NCBI GenBank assembly: GCA_964591275.1 | Contig: CAZQAE010000003.1 | Location: 1-64,000 of the forward strand | Direction: 5' to 3' | Length of the DNA: 64,000 nucleotides | Origin: G963674685 sp964591275 | GTDB taxonomy: Bacteria; Lernaellota; Lernaellaia; JACKCT01 | Shown here: positions 53,811 to 63,408 of the stretch, piece by piece | Position numbering within the stretch: the stretch's first letter is position 1 | How the letters are laid out: each line of letters begins with the position of its first letter | Program-made: the position numbers and the translations under genes | Notes under the pieces: model-generated | Databases searched by the model: none | What the model was told of the DNA's origin: nothing | What the model saw: only the letters and a program-made list of their open reading frames with translations

Positions 53811-54732
53811 AATCGATCCACTTGAGGAATCACTAAGTTTGGATATAAAAAAATACTTAACGACGCGCCGCGAATGGTGCAACCGCTATATCACTGAGTA
53901 CATGGAAAATCGTTGCGACGATTCCTTCGCCAAGCTTCGCGACGCCATGTCCTATTCGCTTTTCGCCGGCGGCAAAAGAGTGCGTCCAATTTTGGTGATG
54001 GCCGCCTGCGAAGCAGCCGGAGGAGACGAAAAACACACCATCCCCTTCGGCGTCGCCCTGGAGATGGTTCATACTTTCAGCCTGATCCACGATGATTTGC
54101 CATCCATGGACGACGACGATTACAGACGAGGCAAACTGACCAATCACAAAGTGTACGGCGAAGCCCACGCGATCCTGGCCGGGGACGCGCTTTTGGCCGA
54201 AGCCTTTCGCGTGCTGTCGCGCCCGGACCTATACCCGCCCGTCACTGCGGAAACGGGACTGGCCGTCATGCGCGAAGTCGCCGAAGCCACCGGCATTTGC
54301 GGAATGGTCGGCGGGCAAAGCCTCGACCTGCTTTCGGAAAACAAAGCCATCGAGCCGGATAATCTTTATTTGATGCATCTATGCAAAACCGCCCGATTCA
54401 TCGAGTGCGCGACGGTGACCGGCGCCATTTTGGCGCAAGCGGATGAAGGAACAATCGAGTCTATGCGCCGATACGGGGAAGACATCGGCATGGCCTTCCA
54501 AATTGTCGATGATTGCCTCAACGCCGCGGGCGATGAAAAAATCATGGGCAAAGCCACCGGCTCCGACGCCGAGCGGGGCAAAGCAACCTACCCCGCCCTT
54601 TACGGCCTCGAAGAAAGCCGCAAAAAGGCGCACGAACACGTCACGAAAGCCATCGACGCCCTGGAATCCTTCGGCCCCAGGGGCGAAACCCTGCGCCAGA
54701 TAGCACTCTATATCATCAAGCGTAATCGCTAA
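53785..54732 (+). CDS. ispA: Polyprenyl diphosphate synthase (farnesyl/geranylgeranyl type)
   Basis: A 315-residue trans-prenyltransferase that joins IPP and DMAPP to make FPP or GGPP. The first Asp-rich motif DDLPSMD is at 103-109 in a SLIHDDLPSMDDDD context, with KRVRP at 64-68 before it. The second is FQIVDDCLN at 238-246: the last Asp of DDxxD is Asn, a variant also known in some GGPP synthases. The residues before the first motif (MVHTFSLIHDD) suggest a short product. Overlap with the deacetylase gene by 26 bases shows an operon. Which chain length is made cannot be decided. Confidence 0.9.
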   Translation: MSTGRPSAEIDPLEESLSLDIKKYLTTRREWCNRYITEYMENRCDDSFAKLRDAMSYSLFAGGKRVRPILVMAACEAAGGDEKHTIPFGVALEMVHTFSLIHDDLPSMDDDDYRRGKLTNHKVYGEAHAILAGDALLAEAFRVLSRPDLYPPVTAETGLAVMREVAEATGICGMVGGQSLDLLSENKAIEPDNLYLMHLCKTARFIECATVTGAILAQADEGTIESMRRYGEDIGMAFQIVDDCLNAAGDEKIMGKATGSDAERGKATYPALYGLEESRKKAHEHVTKAIDALESFGPRGETLRQIALYIIKRNR

Positions 54733-54763
54733 GAATCGAGATTTAGGATATTGCGCCCTGGCT

Positions 54764-57097
54764 CTACGCCACTACCTGCTTTTTATACAAATACCTCTGA
54801 AATCCCGTAAACACTTTTCCGATGTCCTCCGGGTCTCCCAGGTCCGCGACGGCATCTGAAATGGAATCCCCGTATTTCAAATGCAGCAGGGGAGTGAGTT
54901 TCTCCTGGTCGAGTTCATCCACGCCGTCTCTCACGTAATGCGACAGTACGAAATCAAGAAAGACCTGCTGTTTGGAATTAAAGCGCGTGCTGATGACGAC
55001 CTTGGCCTTGTCGGCCCGCTGCTCGCGCGTGAGGGTCGGCAGCGCATACGCCACGTAGGCGAGCACGTCGAAGAGATCGCTCTTCTCGGCGTTGATGATC
55101 TTTTTCATCTCCGCAAGTTGTTCGCGCCCAAAACCGTTCTCCGCGAGCGCCTCCAGCAATTTACAGCGCGTGCCCGGCGTGCTCCAGAGCTTCCGAAGCT
55201 CGGCCTCGTTCTTAAAAAACTCCGGGAGTTTGCCAAAGAGCAGCTCCATGAACTGCTGCGCCGACATCGGCGTGCCGTCCGGGTGCCAAAACGACGTGCA
55301 CATCATATGCTGGATGGTGCGCGCCTTGCCGTCAGCCAGCTTCACTTTGATCTTGCGCGGACGCGGTTCGGGGGGTTCTGAATCCGGCCCAGGCTCCGGC
55401 GGCTCCGGCGGTGGACTTGGTGACGGCGGTTTCGGTCCTGTGGGTTCAGGATCCAGCGGCTCGCCGTCCCATTCGGGATCGCTAAAATGATGGTGCGCCT
55501 TCACGAAGTCGTAGATCGTAAAATAATCCTTGCCGTCGTAAAGCCGGGTGCCGCGTCCAACGATCTGCTTGAACTCAATCATTGTATTGATTGAGCGCAT
55601 GAGCACGATATTGCGGATGTTGCGGGCGTCCACCCCGGTTGAAAGTTTCTGCGAGGTCGTCAGGATCGTGGGAATGGTCTTTTCGTTGTCCTGGAAATCA
55701 CGCAGATATTGCTCGCCCCGCGCGCCGTCATTGGCGGTGACACGCTGGCAGTAATTCGGGTCTTTGTCCGATTTTATTTGGTTCACCAGATCGCGCACAG
55801 CCAGCGCGTGGAGCTGCGTAGCGCAGAACACCAGCGTTTTGTCGCTTTGGTTGATCTGCTCCATAAACAGCTTCACACGGTGCGCTTCACGTTCCTTGAT
55901 TTCGATGATCTTGTTGAAATCCTTTTCCTCATAACGCTTGCCGTCTTCGATCTCCCCCGCGATCACCGTATCGTCGGAAGTGTAAACGTAATCGTCCAGG
56001 GTCGTGGAAATCTGCTTCACACGAAACGGCGTCAGGAAGCCGTCGTTGATCCCTTCCTTAAGGGAATAGATATAAACCGGCTCGCCGAAATAGGCGTAGG
56101 TGTCCACGTTGTCCTTGCGCTTGGGCGTGGCGGTGAGGCCAAGCTGCACAGCCGGGGCAAAATGATTAAGAATATCGCGCCAGTTGCTCTCGTCGTTGGC
56201 GCCGCCTCGGTGGCACTCATCGATGACGATGAAGTCGAAGAAGTCCGGCGGGTATTCGCCAAAGTATGGCGAGGGCTGCCCGTTCACAGGCGGGCCGCTC
56301 ATGAAGGTCTGGAATATCGTGAAGAACAGGCTGCCGTTCTTGGGCACCTTGCCCCTCTTGCTGATGTCGGCGGGGGATATCCGCACCATCGCATCTTCAG
56401 GAAAGGCGGAAAACTGGTTATAAGCCTGATTCGCCAGAATGTTGCGGTCGGCCAGGAAAAGAATGCGTGGGCGGCGCGTCGGCTCATGGCTTAAATTCCA
56501 GCGGGAGTGAAATAGCTTCCACGCAATCTGAAACGCAATGAAGGTTTTGCCTGTGCCGGTGGCCAGGGTCAGCAGGATGCGATTCTTTTTCGCCGCAATG
56601 GCTTCCATTACGCGCTCGATGGCGATGTCCTGGTAGTAGCGGCCCGGGTGCGTGCCGCCCTTATCTTCGTAGGGCACTGCTGTAAATCTGTCGCGCCAGG
56701 CATCCTGCTTGGCGTAGGTCATTTTCCAAAGTTCGTCGGGCGTGGGGTATTTGGGCAGCTCCCCTTCGCTTCCCTTTTGCATGTCGATGCCGTAGATGCC
56801 CTGGCCGTTGGTGGAATAGGAAAAGCGGACTTCCAGCTTAGCGGCGTAGTTCTTGGCCTGCGCGACGCCCTCGGATAACGGCTTATCCCAAGCCTTGGCC
56901 TCGACGACGGCGAGCTTTGTATTGCGATAGATCAGCACATAATCGGCACTGAGGGCTTTGCCGCGCAATCCATGTCCTTCCAGGCGCCCCAGCGTGATCG
57001 GGTATTCGCGCCGGATGCGGCTGCCTTCAACCACGCCCCATCCCGCACTTGCAAGAGCAGGATCAATATACTCAGCCCTGGTTTCAGCTTCGTTCAT
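54764..57097 (-). CDS. hsdR: Type I restriction endonuclease subunit R (EcoEI-like)
   Basis: A 777-residue subunit that translocates DNA with ATP and cuts it. The N-terminal PD-(D/E)xK nuclease shows ADYVLIYRNTKLAVVEAKA with Asp52, Glu66 and Lys68. The helicase motor has Walker A LATGTGKT at 178-185 and the DEAD-like IVIDECHRGG, then GVDARNIRNIVLM and QIVGRGTRL in the second RecA-like domain. A Pro-rich linker (PPSPSPPPEPPEPGP) precedes the EcoEI-type C-terminal domain. It overlaps rhuM by four bases and is the last gene of the restriction operon. Confidence 0.95.
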   Translation of the reverse strand: MNEAETRAEYIDPALASAGWGVVEGSRIRREYPITLGRLEGHGLRGKALSADYVLIYRNTKLAVVEAKAWDKPLSEGVAQAKNYAAKLEVRFSYSTNGQGIYGIDMQKGSEGELPKYPTPDELWKMTYAKQDAWRDRFTAVPYEDKGGTHPGRYYQDIAIERVMEAIAAKKNRILLTLATGTGKTFIAFQIAWKLFHSRWNLSHEPTRRPRILFLADRNILANQAYNQFSAFPEDAMVRISPADISKRGKVPKNGSLFFTIFQTFMSGPPVNGQPSPYFGEYPPDFFDFIVIDECHRGGANDESNWRDILNHFAPAVQLGLTATPKRKDNVDTYAYFGEPVYIYSLKEGINDGFLTPFRVKQISTTLDDYVYTSDDTVIAGEIEDGKRYEEKDFNKIIEIKEREAHRVKLFMEQINQSDKTLVFCATQLHALAVRDLVNQIKSDKDPNYCQRVTANDGARGEQYLRDFQDNEKTIPTILTTSQKLSTGVDARNIRNIVLMRSINTMIEFKQIVGRGTRLYDGKDYFTIYDFVKAHHHFSDPEWDGEPLDPEPTGPKPPSPSPPPEPPEPGPDSEPPEPRPRKIKVKLADGKARTIQHMMCTSFWHPDGTPMSAQQFMELLFGKLPEFFKNEAELRKLWSTPGTRCKLLEALAENGFGREQLAEMKKIINAEKSDLFDVLAYVAYALPTLTREQRADKAKVVISTRFNSKQQVFLDFVLSHYVRDGVDELDQEKLTPLLHLKYGDSISDAVADLGDPEDIGKVFTGFQRYLYKKQVVA

Positions 57098-58137
57098 GGT
57101 TTCGGCCCCCTGCGTTTGTTCGTCGCGGGCAGTTTCTTCACCTCGTCCTCAAGCTGCTTGAGAGTATCGGTCTCCGCCTCGTCTTCGACCTGGGCGCGGC
57201 GGCGGGCGGCGAAGCGGTCATACTCCTGTTTCGCGACGGCGTCGGCCTGTTCGCGGCTGACCTTGCCGGCATCGGGCAGGATGGAGCGTTCGTTCAAGCG
57301 CAGGAAGTCATCGAGCCGGGTCTGCCAGTTGTGCAGGAATATCTGCTTGCGCCGCCGAGCCTGATCTTCGGCAAAATCGAGAAACATAACAACGATGCGA
57401 TTCAGTTCGTCGATCTCGGTTTCACGCAGGTAGTTCTTGGCCACGGTCACATCGCCTTTGCGGACCACGCCGCTTTTCCAGGCGGTCAGGCCCATATTGG
57501 GCTGGCCGGAGTCGGCCCGTTTGGCGATCAGTTCAGGCGCGGTCTTGCCGGTGGCGGCGAAATGCAGCTTGTTCTGCACGGTCTGGAAGAAAACCTGCGT
57601 CTCCGGCTCAGACGGTGAATAGTCTGCGGCCAGCGCCAGAATCTCCCGCACGCGCAGATACATTCGGCGCTCGCTGGCTCGGATGTCGCGAATGCGCTCC
57701 AGCAACTCGTCGAAATAATCCGTATGGCCTTCGCCCGGCGGGTTTTTGAGCCGCTCATCGTCCATCGTGAATCCCTTGACGAGATACTCGCTCAGTCGCG
57801 CTGTCGCCCATTGACGAAACTGTGTGCCGCGCGGGGATTTCACGCGGTAGCCCACGGCGATGACTACCTCCAGATTGTAGTGTTGGGCCTCGTAGCTCTT
57901 GCCGTCGGCGGCAGTTATCCGGAATTTCCGGATAACTGATTCATCGGCCAACTCACCTTCCGCGAAGATGTTGCGGATATGCTCGTTGATGGTGCGAACA
58001 TCTTTTTGAAACAGTTCCGCCATCAGCTTTTGCGTGAGCCAGATAGTTTCACCTTCAAACCGGCACTGAATGCGCGTCCGCCCATCCTCAGTCCGGTAGA
58101 GAATCATCGAAGATTGCGACTGTCCGGCTTCGTTCAT
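57094..58137 (-). CDS. rhuM: RhuM-family protein within a type I restriction locus
   Basis: About 347 residues from Met at 58137; the longer frame to 58206 is less likely because the upstream gene ends there with an ATGA overlap. The family pattern is strong: TIWLTQKLMAELFQKDVRTI, HIRNIFAEGEL, FRITAADGKSYEAQHYNLEV, YRVKSPRGTQFRQWAT. RhuM was named as a Salmonella virulence factor and is often found inside type I restriction-modification operons; its biochemical role is unknown. The C-terminal part is charged and helical. It overlaps hsdR by four bases, so it is translated in step with the nuclease. Confidence 0.9.
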   Translation of the reverse strand: MNEAGQSQSSMILYRTEDGRTRIQCRFEGETIWLTQKLMAELFQKDVRTINEHIRNIFAEGELADESVIRKFRITAADGKSYEAQHYNLEVVIAVGYRVKSPRGTQFRQWATARLSEYLVKGFTMDDERLKNPPGEGHTDYFDELLERIRDIRASERRMYLRVREILALAADYSPSEPETQVFFQTVQNKLHFAATGKTAPELIAKRADSGQPNMGLTAWKSGVVRKGDVTVAKNYLRETEIDELNRIVVMFLDFAEDQARRRKQIFLHNWQTRLDDFLRLNERSILPDAGKVSREQADAVAKQEYDRFAARRRAQVEDEAETDTLKQLEDEVKKLPATNKRRGPKP

Positions 58138-58361
58138 GGCTTCTTTTCCATATCTTTCTTCAGTTTTGAAAACTGCTTTTTCCAAGATTTGGGCGGGGCG
58201 AGGCACATCTCATCAGCTCGAACGAAAGCGCAGATTTCTTGCAATCTGTTCTTGGCGCAGATGTCAGGATTCGTGTGCCGACAACCCACAGTCTGTTCCG
58301 CAGTATCATTCGGCTTCAATGGTGCGTGAAATGGATTAGCTCTTTTAGTTGTTCGTTTCAT
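58134..58361 (-). CDS. 75-residue Cys-containing protein of the restriction operon
   Basis: A short protein starting at ATG 58361 (an earlier GTG is at 58382). Four Cys occur as CRHTNPDICAKNRLQEICAF followed by a further DEMCLAPP, a possible metal-binding set, and the tail is Lys-rich (WKKQFSKLKKDMEKKP). Small proteins of similar sequence are seen between hsdS and rhuM or hsdR in other type I loci, as far as I recall. Its stop overlaps the rhuM start (ATGA) and its start lies next to the hsdS end. Function unknown. Confidence 0.7.
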   Translation of the reverse strand: MKRTTKRANPFHAPLKPNDTAEQTVGCRHTNPDICAKNRLQEICAFVRADEMCLAPPKSWKKQFSKLKKDMEKKP

Positions 58362-58368
58362 CTCGTTC

Positions 58369-59574
58369 CTACAGTTCTCCACAGAAGGCCTGGTGCAATA
58401 GTGACTTCTTTAATTCTTCCAGCGCGTCAAGCTTCTGCTGGTAAATGGATTCGAGGTGCTGGGTTTCAGACGACAGATCATCCGCCTTCGCTATAATTTC
58501 TCGTTGCTTTTCAATTGGCGGCACCGGTATCGGCAAGTTTTTTAAAATACCGTGGTTCAAACTGCTCATTGTTGTTCCAACGGCACTTTTCTCCAATAAT
58601 GCTTTGATATGAGGCGATGTAAAAAGGGCAACGAAGAACTTGCCATCCAGTCCATTCGAAAGCCTGACAAAAAACGAGCCGGTTCCACAAAGCCAACCTT
58701 CTTCACGTTCCGTGACAAGCGCACAGCGTCCGAGTTCTCCCCGTCGTGCAATGACAATGTCTCCTACTTTGAGTGAGTAGCCGCTAAGTCGGTCTCGCGT
58801 TTTTTCATCTACCATCATTTTTTTAGATGGGATGATGCAAGAATCAACAATATTCATTGGGTTCACTAGCGGTATGCCATTTGGGACATAGTCTGATTTA
58901 TGTAACATCGTTCCGAAGGGGCCTGTGGAGATGTTTTGTGCCATTTCGCCCAGTCGTTTTTCTACCCACCCCTCGCCGCGCTTGTTAAATACGCTGCTAA
59001 GGTGGCTTTCAAACAGTGCGCGGGCATTCTGGAGGTTCTTTTCGGCGTTGGCTTTGGCGGTGGCGATGCCGTCAAACGCCTCGTCGAGGATGCCGACGAT
59101 GCGCTGCTGTTCGGGGAGCGGGGGGAGAGCAATCAGTACACTTTTGAGTTTTCTTATTGTCAGCGTGTCTACAGTCGCGCCATTTCCTTTGTCGAGTTGA
59201 TCAAAGAACTGAGGCGACTTGATCCACAGATTTATGAATTCACTGCTTACCTGTGTTTCTTTTTTGAGCCACAGAACGCTCGCATCTTTGAAATAGAACC
59301 TATCGCCTTTTCTTATTATGTAAGAGTTCCCAATCGTCCCAATCGCCGTAATCACGATGTCTCCGGGGCCAGGAACCCCATAGGTTGCAGCGTAATCAGT
59401 ATAGTCACTTTCAGCAATGAACAAGTCGTTGTCCACAAAACCATTAGCTGCCAACAGCGTTATTTCGCGTCCCCGGTAGAACGGTACGCCTTCATCTTTC
59501 CATTGCGATTTCAGCACTCGCTTACTTGAGCCTACATGGAATAAATCGCCAAGCGCGACATCCTGTCTTTTCAT
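58369..59574 (-). CDS. hsdS: Type I restriction-modification specificity subunit S
   Basis: A 401-residue subunit that determines the DNA target. It has two target-recognition domains (about 10-145 and 205-345), each followed by the conserved helical spacer: ALPPLPEQQRIVGILDEAFD near 153-172 and PPIEKQREIIAKADD near 350. The end LKKSLLHQAFCGEL is typical. The two domains differ, so the site should be bipartite. It overlaps hsdM by four bases (ATGA). The target sequence cannot be read from the protein. Confidence 0.94.
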   Translation of the reverse strand: MKRQDVALGDLFHVGSSKRVLKSQWKDEGVPFYRGREITLLAANGFVDNDLFIAESDYTDYAATYGVPGPGDIVITAIGTIGNSYIIRKGDRFYFKDASVLWLKKETQVSSEFINLWIKSPQFFDQLDKGNGATVDTLTIRKLKSVLIALPPLPEQQRIVGILDEAFDGIATAKANAEKNLQNARALFESHLSSVFNKRGEGWVEKRLGEMAQNISTGPFGTMLHKSDYVPNGIPLVNPMNIVDSCIIPSKKMMVDEKTRDRLSGYSLKVGDIVIARRGELGRCALVTEREEGWLCGTGSFFVRLSNGLDGKFFVALFTSPHIKALLEKSAVGTTMSSLNHGILKNLPIPVPPIEKQREIIAKADDLSSETQHLESIYQQKLDALEELKKSLLHQAFCGEL

Positions 59575-61025
59575 AGCAGCCCTCGAATGGTCTTCAGCAC
59601 ATTCGCGCTCTTAGCATCCAGGGCCGCAATCTCATCCATGATTTTCTCAGGGCTGCGGTGTATCACTTCCTCTCCGCCATTTGGGTTTTTCACGGACAGG
59701 TCAAAGGTCGTCTGGTCGATGCTCTTGGCGTCCACCCTCCAGCTATTGGGCGAGTCCGCGAAGGTCTGTTGCAACTTCACGAATTCGGCGAGGTCATCGT
59801 CGTTAAGAGGGTTGGTCTTACCGAGGTTGCGCCCCGGATCGAGCTTGTAATACCAGACCTTGCGCGTGGGTGCGCCCTTTTTGAAGAAAAGCACCACGGT
59901 CTTCACGCCCGCGCCCTGGAATGTGCCGCCGGGGCAGTCGAGCACGGTATGCAGGTTGCAGCTTTCCAGAAGCAGCTTGCGCAGGCTCACGGAAGCTTTG
60001 TCCGAGTTGGACAGGAATGTGTTTTTGATGACCACGCCCGCCCTGCCCCCTGCCTTTAGCATCTTGATGAAGTGCTGCAAAAACAGAAAAGCCGTCTCGC
60101 CGGTGCGGATGGCGAAATTCTGCTGCACCTCTTTGCGTTCCTTGCCGCCGAAGGGTGGATTGGCCAGGATAATTTCCATGCGGTCCTTTTCCTGAACGTC
60201 GGCCATGTTTTCCGTGAGCGTATTGGTGCGCAGTATATTCGGCGCTTCGATGCCGTGCAGGATCATGTTCATGATCGCTATAACGTAGGCGAGGGACTTC
60301 TTTTCCTTGCCGTAGAAGGTGCGCTCCTGGAGCCTCTTGGTGTCTTCGGTGCGGAGATCTTGGGTCTTTTTCAGGTAAACGAAGGACTCGCACAAAAAGC
60401 CCGCCGAACCGCAGGCGCCGTCATAGATGCGCTCCCCGATTTTGGGCTGCACCACCTGAACGATGGCGCGGATGAGCGGGCGCGGAGTGTAATACTCACC
60501 GCCGTTGCGCCCGGCGTTGCCCATGTTCTTGATTTTGGCTTCGTAAAGATGTGAAAGCTCGTGCTTCTCTCTTTGCGAGCGGAAGCGAAGTTCATCAATA
60601 TGGTCGATGATTTCACGCAAGTTATAGCCGCTGTTGATCTTGTTTTTGATCTCAGAGAATATCTCGCCGATTTTGTATTCGATGGTGTTCGGCCCGCTGG
60701 CTTTTTGCTTAAAGCCACGCAGGTACGGAAAAAGCTTCTGGTTGACGAAATCCAGCAGGTCGTCGCCTGTCATGGCCCTGTTGTGATCGACCTTGCCGGA
60801 TTTGTTCTTAGGCGCGGCCCACTGCTCCCAGCGATAGGGCTTGCCCAGGATGAAGGCGTATGTCTTCCCCGCAAGCCTGGCCTCTATCGCCTTGTCGCGC
60901 TCCAGCCCGTCGAGGTATTTGAGAAATAGCAGCCAGGAGGTCTGCTCGGTATAATCGAGCTCCGTGGTGCAACCGGCCTCTTTCCAAAGGATGTCGTCTA
61001 TATTTTTGAAAGCTTGTTCAAACAT
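59571..61025 (-). CDS. hsdM: Type I restriction-modification DNA methyltransferase subunit M
   Basis: A 484-residue N6-adenine methyltransferase. The N-terminal HsdM domain (about 1-120, LDYTEQTSWLLFLKYLDGLE) is followed by the catalytic domain with YYTPRPLIRAIVQVVQP, motif I as DGACGSAGFL (a variant of DPACGSGGFL) and motif IV as LANPPFGGKE. Protects host DNA and, with S, forms the core of the restriction complex. First gene of the operon; the 280 bases upstream hold its promoter. Confidence 0.95.
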   Translation of the reverse strand: MFEQAFKNIDDILWKEAGCTTELDYTEQTSWLLFLKYLDGLERDKAIEARLAGKTYAFILGKPYRWEQWAAPKNKSGKVDHNRAMTGDDLLDFVNQKLFPYLRGFKQKASGPNTIEYKIGEIFSEIKNKINSGYNLREIIDHIDELRFRSQREKHELSHLYEAKIKNMGNAGRNGGEYYTPRPLIRAIVQVVQPKIGERIYDGACGSAGFLCESFVYLKKTQDLRTEDTKRLQERTFYGKEKKSLAYVIAIMNMILHGIEAPNILRTNTLTENMADVQEKDRMEIILANPPFGGKERKEVQQNFAIRTGETAFLFLQHFIKMLKAGGRAGVVIKNTFLSNSDKASVSLRKLLLESCNLHTVLDCPGGTFQGAGVKTVVLFFKKGAPTRKVWYYKLDPGRNLGKTNPLNDDDLAEFVKLQQTFADSPNSWRVDAKSIDQTTFDLSVKNPNGGEEVIHRSPEKIMDEIAALDAKSANVLKTIRGLL

Positions 61026-61197
61026 GCCAAGTATCCTCAGTCATGCACATGGGATGCGCAATAGAATTTGAAGAGAATACGAAGCTTAGCGCCAGACGTC
61101 AATTCCGCAGGGGATATAGGCGTGCGTCACAAAAGTGGGTTTTTCAAGGGATTTTTATTCAACCTACTTTTATGACGCACTCCTATTGGCATTAAAG
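61026..61197. other. Intergenic region between hsdM and the beta-propeller gene
   Basis: The divergent gap should contain the hsdM promoter. No gene, tRNA or terminator is apparent. The duplicated leader of the propeller gene starts at 61198. Confidence 0.4.
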
Positions 61198-61303
61198 ATT
61201 TTCATTTTAACTTCAATGATGTATTGTTGACTGGAAGTGTTTTCTTTTCAAAAAAAGGGGACGCTGGCTTTTTGTTTGAGTGAAAAAAACCAAAAAGGAC
61301 GCC
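61198..61303 (+). promoter_or_regulatory. Duplicated 106-bp leader, copy 1
   Basis: These bases and 63303-63408 are near-identical in length and order (gactgga-gtgttttctttt, then ggctttttgttt and ggacgcc). Both end just before the start of a secreted propeller protein. A stem is possible between ctttttg and caaaaag. A shared promoter and 5' leader, or a structured RNA, are the likely roles; no known riboswitch is recognised. Confidence 0.7.
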
Positions 61304-61309
61304 AAACTG

Positions 61310-63193
61310 ATGAAATCCACCAATTTCAAGACGCTAATTGCTGCAACGATCATTTTTGTCGCCGGTTTTGCACTGGCCGCAGGCGAGGCGAATGCTCAGG
61401 AAGACCAGAGCATGAGAACGCTTTTTGTGATCGCCAACATCAACGCCTCGGTTTCCACATATCCATTGCGTGTTTACTCGATGAACGGTTCTGAACTGCT
61501 TTTCTCCGACGAACTCAGGCCGCTGGAGCGTGATTGGGGCGCCATCGACTGCGCCGTTGATCCGACCAACGAGCATCTCTTTGTCACTTATGAAAATCTT
61601 GATGTCGGCGTTCCAGGCGTCGTGGATGTTTTCGATGCGAGAGACGCCACACCTCTGGGAGCGATCAGTCTGGCCGGCACCGAGGATCTGGCCGGCATCG
61701 ACGTGCACGTTCCTCGCGGTCATCTGTACGTCGTTGACCGGGGCCGAAGAGATATTTTCGTTTTCGACACCAGCGACTATTCGCCGGTGGATACCTGGAG
61801 CCTGCCGTCGGGAGCCGGAGCTTTCGGCATTGATGTCGTGGAGGATGTTGACGGCGCCGACGTCATTTTCGTGGGCGACGGTTCGAACACCGTTCGCTGG
61901 TACGACCTGGACGATCCGCACGCCGAATTGGGTTCGTATTTCTTTTCCCTCCCCGTTCGGGATGTGGCCGTTGATAACTCTCAGGACAATCCGATCATTT
62001 TCGGTACTTGCGCCGTCAATCCCAGCCCGACTGATTACCCCTGGCTTCTCAAATACGACGTTGGAGCGGACTCCGAGGACAGGGTCAGTACCGGCTCAGT
62101 CGCGCGTGGCGTCGCCGTCAATCCCGGCGATGGATTAGTTTACGTGGCTACCGGAAGCCAGGGTCTTCAGTCAGCCAACGTCCTGGTTTTTGACCGTGAA
62201 ACGTTGACGGAACAGTTCCGCGAACCCTTGAGCACCTGCGGCATTGACGGCTGCAACCCGACCGGCATCACAACGACCTGGCTTTCCTTTGGCAGCACGG
62301 TCAAAAAGGAAATCATTAATGCGAGCGCCAACCCCATAAACGCTGCCGGCGAATTCGACGCCGGCGAACAGATCGTTTTCAAAATCTCGATTTTCAACAA
62401 ATACTCGATCCCGATTCATTTCCTGCCGATGAAGGATATCTACGACACGACGCAACTCAGTTTTGTTTCGTCAACGCTAACGCCGGTCGACACAAACGAC
62501 GACGGAGAAATCGACTGGGCCGACCTGATCCCCGTGATCGGACATGATATGCTGTTCGAGGAGCAGTATGAATTTGAAGTGACATTCCTGGCCCAGCCCG
62601 AAGATTGCGAGCGCTTCGTCAACGGCGCCAACATCATGCAGATGACGGGCGCGGAAAATGACCAGGAAGAGGCCATCGATGATTCCAGCGGCTCAGCCGA
62701 TTACAAAATCTGGTGCACATGCGTGACGGACGAAGACTGCGACGATGGCGTATTCTGCAACGGCCCGGAAACCTGCGAAAACCGGCAGTGCCTGCACAGT
62801 GGAAATCCTTGCCCTTTTGACGACGAAATTTTCTGCAACGGCACAGAGACCCTTGAATGCATCGAAGAGACGCAGGAATGCGGCCACGCCGGAGACCCCT
62901 GCGTGGATGACAATGACATGTGCAATGGCGACGAAGTCTGCGATGAGGAAGTGCAATCCTGCGTGCACTCCGGCGATCCCTGCGCGGACGACGGCGTGTT
63001 CTGCAACGGCGATGATTATTGCGATCCGACCAAACTGGATTGCCAGCACACCGGCGATCCCTGCGAGGAGGACGAAGAGTGTAACGAAGATGCCGACCTG
63101 TGCGTGGATAGGGGTGTTCCCATCGATAACGGCGAGGACGACGCCGGATGGCCCGAAGGAAAGGTGACTGGCGGCTGCTGCGGATGTGAGTGA
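61310..63193 (+). CDS. Secreted beta-propeller protein with Cys-rich repeats, copy 1
   Basis: Starts at 61310 behind aaggac. Signal peptide of about 30 residues ending ANAQE. Residues of about 40-325 form a propeller with repeated strands (HLFVTYENL, GHLYVVDRGRRDIFVFD, GLVYVATGSQG). A middle domain of about 330-460 resembles a DUF11-like beta-sandwich (EFDAGEQIVFKISIFNKYSI). From about 475 to the end are four Cys-rich units (CDDGVFCNGPETC, CNGDEVCDEEVQSC) of the kind common in Myxococcota-like secreted proteins, ending GGCCGCE. It is probably surface-exposed. The next gene is a paralog. Confidence 0.85.
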   Translation: MKSTNFKTLIAATIIFVAGFALAAGEANAQEDQSMRTLFVIANINASVSTYPLRVYSMNGSELLFSDELRPLERDWGAIDCAVDPTNEHLFVTYENLDVGVPGVVDVFDARDATPLGAISLAGTEDLAGIDVHVPRGHLYVVDRGRRDIFVFDTSDYSPVDTWSLPSGAGAFGIDVVEDVDGADVIFVGDGSNTVRWYDLDDPHAELGSYFFSLPVRDVAVDNSQDNPIIFGTCAVNPSPTDYPWLLKYDVGADSEDRVSTGSVARGVAVNPGDGLVYVATGSQGLQSANVLVFDRETLTEQFREPLSTCGIDGCNPTGITTTWLSFGSTVKKEIINASANPINAAGEFDAGEQIVFKISIFNKYSIPIHFLPMKDIYDTTQLSFVSSTLTPVDTNDDGEIDWADLIPVIGHDMLFEEQYEFEVTFLAQPEDCERFVNGANIMQMTGAENDQEEAIDDSSGSADYKIWCTCVTDEDCDDGVFCNGPETCENRQCLHSGNPCPFDDEIFCNGTETLECIEETQECGHAGDPCVDDNDMCNGDEVCDEEVQSCVHSGDPCADDGVFCNGDDYCDPTKLDCQHTGDPCEEDEECNEDADLCVDRGVPIDNGEDDAGWPEGKVTGGCCGCE

Positions 63194-63302
63194 GGAATTC
63201 GGGTTGCGAAAATATTGAAGTTGTCTGCGACTCTTAGGAGCCTGTCCTCACTCGTTGATCCTGCCGCTATCCACAACATCGTTGCCGGGACACGGTAAAG
63301 CA

Positions 63303-63408
63303 ATTTTCATTTATACTTCGATAGTGTAGTATTGACTGGAGGTGTTTTCTTTTCAAAAAAGGGAACATCGGCTTTTTGTTTTGAGTGATAAAACCCAAGA
63401 AGGACGCC
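63303..63408 (+). promoter_or_regulatory. Duplicated 106-bp leader, copy 2
   Basis: The second copy of the leader at 61198-61303, ending directly before ATG 63409. Similarity across both gives the pair a shared origin by tandem duplication, including the upstream region. Confidence 0.7.

Noticed and set aside
61198..61303. Duplicated leader as a known riboswitch
   Set aside because: It does not show the core sequences of c-di-GMP, cobalamin, TPP or other riboswitches that I can recognise.
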